NCBI GenBank assembly: GCA_002352425.1
Contig: DEIK01000013.1
Location: 1 to 7,400 of the forward strand
From: Rhodobacteraceae bacterium UBA2776
Lineage (GTDB): Bacteria; Pseudomonadota; Alphaproteobacteria; Rhodobacterales; Rhodobacteraceae
DNA: 7,400 bases
Reading direction: 5' to 3'
Made by a program: the position numbers and the translations under genes
Shown here: in pieces, positions 4,610 to 7,400 of the stretch
Numbering within the stretch: position 1 is the stretch's first letter
Layout: every line of letters starts with the position of its first letter
Notes under the pieces: generated by a model
The model's database searches: none
Seen by the model: the letters and a program-made list of their open reading frames with translations, nothing else
Told to the model about the DNA's origin: nothing

Positions 4610-5611
4610 CTAAATCGCGGCCAGCGCATCCACCAGACGCCCAGCGCCCTGTCGGAACGGATCAACCGCAGGCAGCCCCATCCGCGCTTCGACTTCGGCC
4701 AGATAAGACAATGCTTCGTCCTCGCCAAAATGCTGGGTGTTCACAGAAATCCCGGCAACCTGACAGGCGGGATTCACAATCCGCGCAATCGGCAATGCGG
4801 TGTCGCGCAATTGCTCTAATGAGGGCAGCGTGTAATCCGGTAAACCCCGCATATGGGTGCGTGTCGGCTCGTGCGCCAAAATCAACGCATCCGGCTGACC
4901 TCCGTGGATCAACGCCATTGTCACACCGGAATAAGACGCGTGAAACAGGCTACCCTGTCCCTCGATATGATCCCAATGATCCGCATCATTGTCCGGCGTC
5001 AGATACTCAATCGCACCTGCCATGAAATCCGCCACAACCGCGTCCAACGGAACCCCGTGACCGGTGATCAAAATGCCGGTCTGGCCGGTCGCGCGGAACG
5101 TCGACTTCATGCCGCGTTTGTTCATCTCGGCATCCATCGCCAGCGCGGTATACATCTTGCCCACCGAACAATCCGTGCCAACGGCCAACACCCGCTTACC
5201 GGTGCGTTTTACACCGTTCGCAATCGGGTAACCAACCGATGGCACCCGCACATCGTGCAAGGTCCCGCCAAAAGTTTGCGCCGCCGCCATCACAGGGCCC
5301 TCATCGCGCAACAGGTTATGCAACCCACTGGCAATATCAAACTCCATTTCCAATGCCTGCACCATCGCGTCACGCCACGCCTGAGAGATCACGCCACCAC
5401 GGTTGGCCACGCCAATAACCAAGGTTTTGGCCCCCGCTGCCTTGGCCTCGGCCAGCGACATATCCGTCAATCCAAGGTCCGCAGCACAGCCCGCCATCCG
5501 GTACTGGCCAACCGAATTTTCCGGCCGCCAATCCGCAATGCCTTGGGCCACTTTTACGGCCAATTGATCCGGCGCATCGCCGAGAAATAGTAGATATGGT
5601 GTCTCGATCAT
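4610..5611 (-). CDS. dgcN: DUF1611 family protein, D-glutamate N-acetyltransferase DgcN
   Basis: A 333-residue DUF1611 protein. Residues 1-135 form an N-terminal alpha/beta domain (LVIGVANRGG at 64-73, LHDVRVPSVGYP at 118-129). Residues 140-333 form a C-terminal domain opening with the P-loop-like GTDCSVGKM (145-153), followed by FRATGQTG (172-179) and HEPTRTHMRG (247-256). The loop resembles the dethiobiotin-synthetase form GTDTxVGKT but has Met in place of the usual Ser/Thr. In Pseudoalteromonas a DUF1611 protein, DgcN, was shown to N-acetylate D-Glu, the first step of a D-Glu breakdown route also reported in Rhodobacterales; the downstream epimerase gene fits this. ATG 5611 has AGGA 7 nt upstream. 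It is first in the operon, 58 nt before dgcA, so the promoter lies in the spacer above it (a candidate -10 TACAAT on the minus strand at 5666-5661, no clear -35). No dgcR-like regulator gene is in the window. Confidence 0.85.
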   Translation of the reverse strand: MIETPYLLFLGDAPDQLAVKVAQGIADWRPENSVGQYRMAGCAADLGLTDMSLAEAKAAGAKTLVIGVANRGGVISQAWRDAMVQALEMEFDIASGLHNLLRDEGPVMAAAQTFGGTLHDVRVPSVGYPIANGVKRTGKRVLAVGTDCSVGKMYTALAMDAEMNKRGMKSTFRATGQTGILITGHGVPLDAVVADFMAGAIEYLTPDNDADHWDHIEGQGSLFHASYSGVTMALIHGGQPDALILAHEPTRTHMRGLPDYTLPSLEQLRDTALPIARIVNPACQVAGISVNTQHFGEDEALSYLAEVEARMGLPAVDPFRQGAGRLVDALAAI

Positions 5612-5882
5612 GATTCTGTCCTTGAATTATCCAGCCTGATAATGCGAAATCACCGTCCGTATTGTATTGTTAAGTTCGCAGGAAATTACAGAAAATTATG
5701 AAGATTGATCGGGATATCCGCTAATTTTTAGAATTATCTTGCGCAAATTTAGCGTAACTCAATAGATTTCATGGCCGGGCTAGCAACACTCATTCACCCG
5801 GTTTCATATCTTGCGAACGACTACGCACTATAATATCAAAACCGCAACACATCCCGAAACATCATTACGCATAGGTCCAAAC
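5612..5882. promoter_or_regulatory. Divergent regulatory spacer between dgcN and mcl1
   Basis: This 271-bp AT-rich spacer serves two divergent genes. Seen in it are GTATTGTATTGTT (5659-5671, overlapping the candidate dgcN -10), an inverted repeat TAATT-N5-AATTA (5722-5736) shaped like a LysR-type operator, the palindrome TTGCGCAA (5739-5746), and a direct repeat TATCTTGCG at 5735-5743 and 5807-5815. The regulators are unknown. No gene is supported here. Confidence 0.45.
5829..5834 (+). promoter_or_regulatory. Consensus -10 box, candidate mcl1 promoter
   Basis: TATAAT matches the -10 consensus fully and lies 48 nt before the mcl1 start. No good -35 lies 16-18 bp upstream; TTGCGA at 5811 is only 12 bp away. 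An activator-dependent promoter is possible. The second TATCTTGCG copy (5807-5815) falls where a -35 contact or activator would sit. Confidence 0.4.
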
Positions 5883-6842
5883 ATGAGCTTTCGCCTGCAA
5901 CCCACCACCCCCGCCCGCCCAAATCGCTGCCAGTTGTTTGGCCCTGGATCACGTGTTGAATTGTTTGCCAAAATGGCAACTTCGGCAGCAGACGTGATCA
6001 ACCTTGACCTGGAAGACAGCGTCGCGCCCTCTGACAAAGACAGCGCCCGCCAAAACGTGATCACCGCGATCAACGACATCGACTGGGGCAACAAAACCCT
6101 AAGCGTGCGGATCAACGGGCTGGATACGCCATGGTGGTACCGCGATGTGATCGACCTGTTGGAGCAAGCCGGCGAGCGGCTGGACCTGATCATGATCCCG
6201 AAGGTTGGCTGTGCCGCCGACATCTATGCGGTTGACGCGCTGGTCACGGCCATCGAGGCTGCAAAGGGGCGCAAAAAGAAGCTGGGGTTCGAAGTGATCA
6301 TCGAGAGCGCCGCGGGCATTTCCCACGTCGAAGAAATCGCCGCTGCCTCCCCTCGCCTGCAAGCCATGTCACTGGGGGCTGCCGATTTTGCCGCCAGCAT
6401 GGGGATGCAAACCACCGGCATTGGTGGCACGCAGGAAAACTATTACATGGCGCATGAAGGCGGCAAATACTGGTCCGACCCATGGCACTGGGCACAGGCC
6501 GCCATCGTCGCGGCGTGTCGCACCCACGGTGTGCTGCCGGTTGACGGCCCGTTCGGGGATTTCTCGGATGCCGAAGGGTTCTACGCACAGGCGCGTCGCT
6601 CGGCCACGTTGGGCATGGTCGGTAAATGGGCGATCCACCCAACACAGGTCGTGCTGGCCAACGAGGTGTTCACACCCTCCGATGAACAAGTCGCCGAGGC
6701 GCGCGAAATCATTGCCGCGATGGAACAGGCCAAAGCCAACGGCGAAGGTGCCACCGTCTACAAAGGCCGCTTGGTCGACATCGCCAGCATCAAACAGGCC
6801 GAAGTCATCGTGCGTCAATCTGAAATGATCAACGGCAGCTAG
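5883..6842 (+). CDS. mcl1: L-malyl-CoA / beta-methylmalyl-CoA lyase
   Basis: A 319-residue lyase of the CitE-like family, closely resembling Rhodobacter Mcl1. It reversibly cleaves beta-methylmalyl-CoA to propionyl-CoA and glyoxylate, and L-malyl-CoA to acetyl-CoA and glyoxylate, in the ethylmalonyl-CoA pathway for acetate assimilation. It is cytoplasmic and Mg-dependent. The protein is one TIM barrel plus a C-terminal lid. R76 (LSVRINGLDT), E141 (EVIIESAAG) and D168 (SLGAADFAAS) are the expected CoA-ester and Mg ligands. The near-invariant GIGGTQENYYM (179-189) and GKWAIHP (247-253) are present, and D299 (GRLVDIAS) supplies the lid acid. ATG 5883 is chosen because homologues begin MSFRLQP and a weak SD (AGG) lies 7 nt upstream; the open frame from a TTG at 5811 would include the -10 box. 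It stands alone, divergent from dgcN, and ends 38 nt before a strong hairpin. Confidence 0.95.
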   Translation: MSFRLQPTTPARPNRCQLFGPGSRVELFAKMATSAADVINLDLEDSVAPSDKDSARQNVITAINDIDWGNKTLSVRINGLDTPWWYRDVIDLLEQAGERLDLIMIPKVGCAADIYAVDALVTAIEAAKGRKKKLGFEVIIESAAGISHVEEIAAASPRLQAMSLGAADFAASMGMQTTGIGGTQENYYMAHEGGKYWSDPWHWAQAAIVAACRTHGVLPVDGPFGDFSDAEGFYAQARRSATLGMVGKWAIHPTQVVLANEVFTPSDEQVAEAREIIAAMEQAKANGEGATVYKGRLVDIASIKQAEVIVRQSEMINGS

Positions 6843-6880
6843 CCCTTCTCCTTGCCTAAAAGCAATTTGTATTAGATGGA

Positions 6881-6915
6881 ATCAGAACACGCCCCAAGAG
6901 CAGGTGTGTTCTGAT
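6881..6915 (+). terminator. Rho-independent-like terminator of mcl1
   Basis: ATCAGAACACGCC (6881-6893) pairs with GGTGTGTTCTGAT (6903-6915) over 13 bp with one G-U pair and a 9-nt loop. The stem begins 38 nt after the mcl1 stop and is followed by GCTTTCTCATTTCTT. As it lies between convergent genes it may also stop the opposing transcript, though that side has a poorer U-tail. Confidence 0.75.
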
Positions 6916-6949
6916 GCTTTCTCATTTCTTGAATGCAAAGCGCTATGTA

Positions 6950-6991
6950 CCTCCGCCGGAGGCACCTAAAGATCATGCGCCGCGCAGCGGC
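6950..6991 (-). repeat. Two GC-rich hairpins at the 3' end of the GyrI-like gene
   Basis: On the minus strand, just after the stop of the GyrI-like gene, GCCGC-TGC-GCGGC (6991 to 6979) is followed by CCTCC-GGC-GGAGG (6962 to 6950). Neither has a U-run behind it. They may protect the transcript end or slow polymerase before the shared hairpin at 6881-6915. Confidence 0.4.
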
Positions 6992-6995
6992 TCCG

Positions 6996-7400
6996 CTAGG
7001 TTTGGGACACGGGCTGGCGCAGGATGGTTTTCAACTTCTCTGGGGCGACCTTGCGCGGGTCCCCCAGATAAATCTCGTGATGCAACCCCCGCATGGCCAA
7101 CCCGTTTTCTGGAATGAACCGATTGTGCATCTCCGCCAAAACAGGCCCTTCCTCATCGTAGGATCCAATATGCAAAACCTGCACCACCAACCCCTCGCAT
7201 AGGCCCTCCAAACGCACCTGCCGCAAGGTTGCCTCGTCCGTGGTTGCATCGCGTTTCTTGGCAGTCTTTGCCACCACGTTTTCCAACACTTGTGCCATAT
7301 CCGCTGCCGTGACCCATTCGGGTTGACGGATCATCATCGTCCACTGCCATTGGTCTTTTTTACGAGAGGTGAAGCTGCTCATATCATCCGCCCACCACAG
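6996..7400 (-). CDS. GyrI-like small-molecule-binding domain protein, C-terminal part
   Basis: The last 134 codons of a gene that enters from the right edge; the frame is open to the window end, so the ATG at 7382 is internal. The visible protein runs LWWADDMSSF...QWQWTMMIRQPEWV, VVQVLHIGSYDEEGPVLAEM, HNRFIPENGLAMRGLHHEIY and LGDPRKVAPEKLKTILRQPV. This is the conserved C-terminal two thirds of the COG4832-type group with a GyrI-like (SOUL/GyrI-fold) ligand-binding domain, usually about 200 residues in total. Such domains bind small hydrophobic molecules; in this stand-alone group no DNA-binding part is present and the ligand is not known. It is convergent with mcl1, 153 nt apart, and shares the terminator region with it. 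The promoter and upstream neighbours are outside the window. Confidence 0.8.
   Translation of the reverse strand: MWWADDMSSFTSRKKDQWQWTMMIRQPEWVTAADMAQVLENVVAKTAKKRDATTDEATLRQVRLEGLCEGLVVQVLHIGSYDEEGPVLAEMHNRFIPENGLAMRGLHHEIYLGDPRKVAPEKLKTILRQPVSQT

Noticed and set aside
4510..5025. Plus-strand open frame opposite the dgcN-dgcA junction
   Set aside because: Low-complexity Pro/Arg-rich translation spanning two opposing genes; an antisense shadow.
4853..5590. Long open frame (245 codons) on the plus strand opposite dgcN
   Set aside because: Rich in His, Arg and Gln with no recognisable domain; it mirrors the codon bias of dgcN on the other strand.
5811..5882. Longer mcl1 reading frame starting at TTG 5811
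   Set aside because: It would contain the TATAAT box, and homologous proteins begin at MSFRLQP (ATG 5883), which has a weak SD.
6914..7117. Small plus-strand frame starting at the foot of the mcl1 terminator
   Set aside because: No ribosome binding site, start inside the terminator, and it runs antisense to the GyrI-like gene.

Overview
The window looks like the chromosome of a marine alphaproteobacterium of the Rhodobacterales (Roseobacter group). The clearest evidence is a malyl-CoA lyase whose N-terminus (MSFRLQP...RPNRCQLFGPGSR) and Mg-site motifs match the Rhodobacter Mcl1 type. A three-gene set of DUF1611 protein, enolase-family epimerase and class IV transaminase, a set reported to be common in Rhodobacterales, supports this. 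Base composition looks moderately GC-rich, with AT-rich promoter spacers. All calls come from reading the sequence; no database search was run.

Left block (1-1091): the first 40 codons of a NarK/NasA-type nitrate/nitrite transporter run off the left edge on the minus strand. Divergent from it is a Crp/Fnr-family regulator without an N-terminal iron-sulphur cysteine set but with the Fnr-type DNA-reading residues E..SR. The 270-bp spacer holds two good TTGAY-N4-RTCAA boxes. One sits at a class II activation position for the transporter; the other covers the -10 region of the regulator's own candidate promoter. This looks like a small anaerobic or nitrogen-oxide response switch.

Middle block (1092-2708): a GH25 (lysozyme-like) hydrolase with a Tat-like export signal has its own candidate promoter. 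A short cytoplasmic ankyrin-repeat protein of unknown role follows 37 nt downstream on the same strand. The next 197 nt hold no convincing gene, only the likely terminator of the opposing operon.

D-glutamate block (2709-5611, minus strand): dgcN (DUF1611), dgcA (dipeptide epimerase/N-acetyl-glutamate racemase family) and a D-amino-acid-transaminase-like gene lie in one tight operon. From the DgcN/DgcA pathway described in Pseudoalteromonas, D-Glu would be N-acetylated by DgcN, racemised by DgcA to N-acetyl-L-Glu and then deacetylated. The transaminase could funnel other D-amino acids into D-Glu. A peptidoglycan hydrolase nearby and this operon share a cell-wall theme, but they are on opposite strands and are not shown to be linked.

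Right block (5612-7400): a 271-bp divergent spacer rich in short dyads and repeats precedes mcl1, a key enzyme of the ethylmalonyl-CoA pathway. mcl1 ends in a strong 13-bp terminator-like hairpin. A convergent GyrI-like small-molecule-binding-domain gene, cut by the right edge, closes the window. No tRNA, rRNA, CRISPR, insertion sequence or other mobile element was seen.
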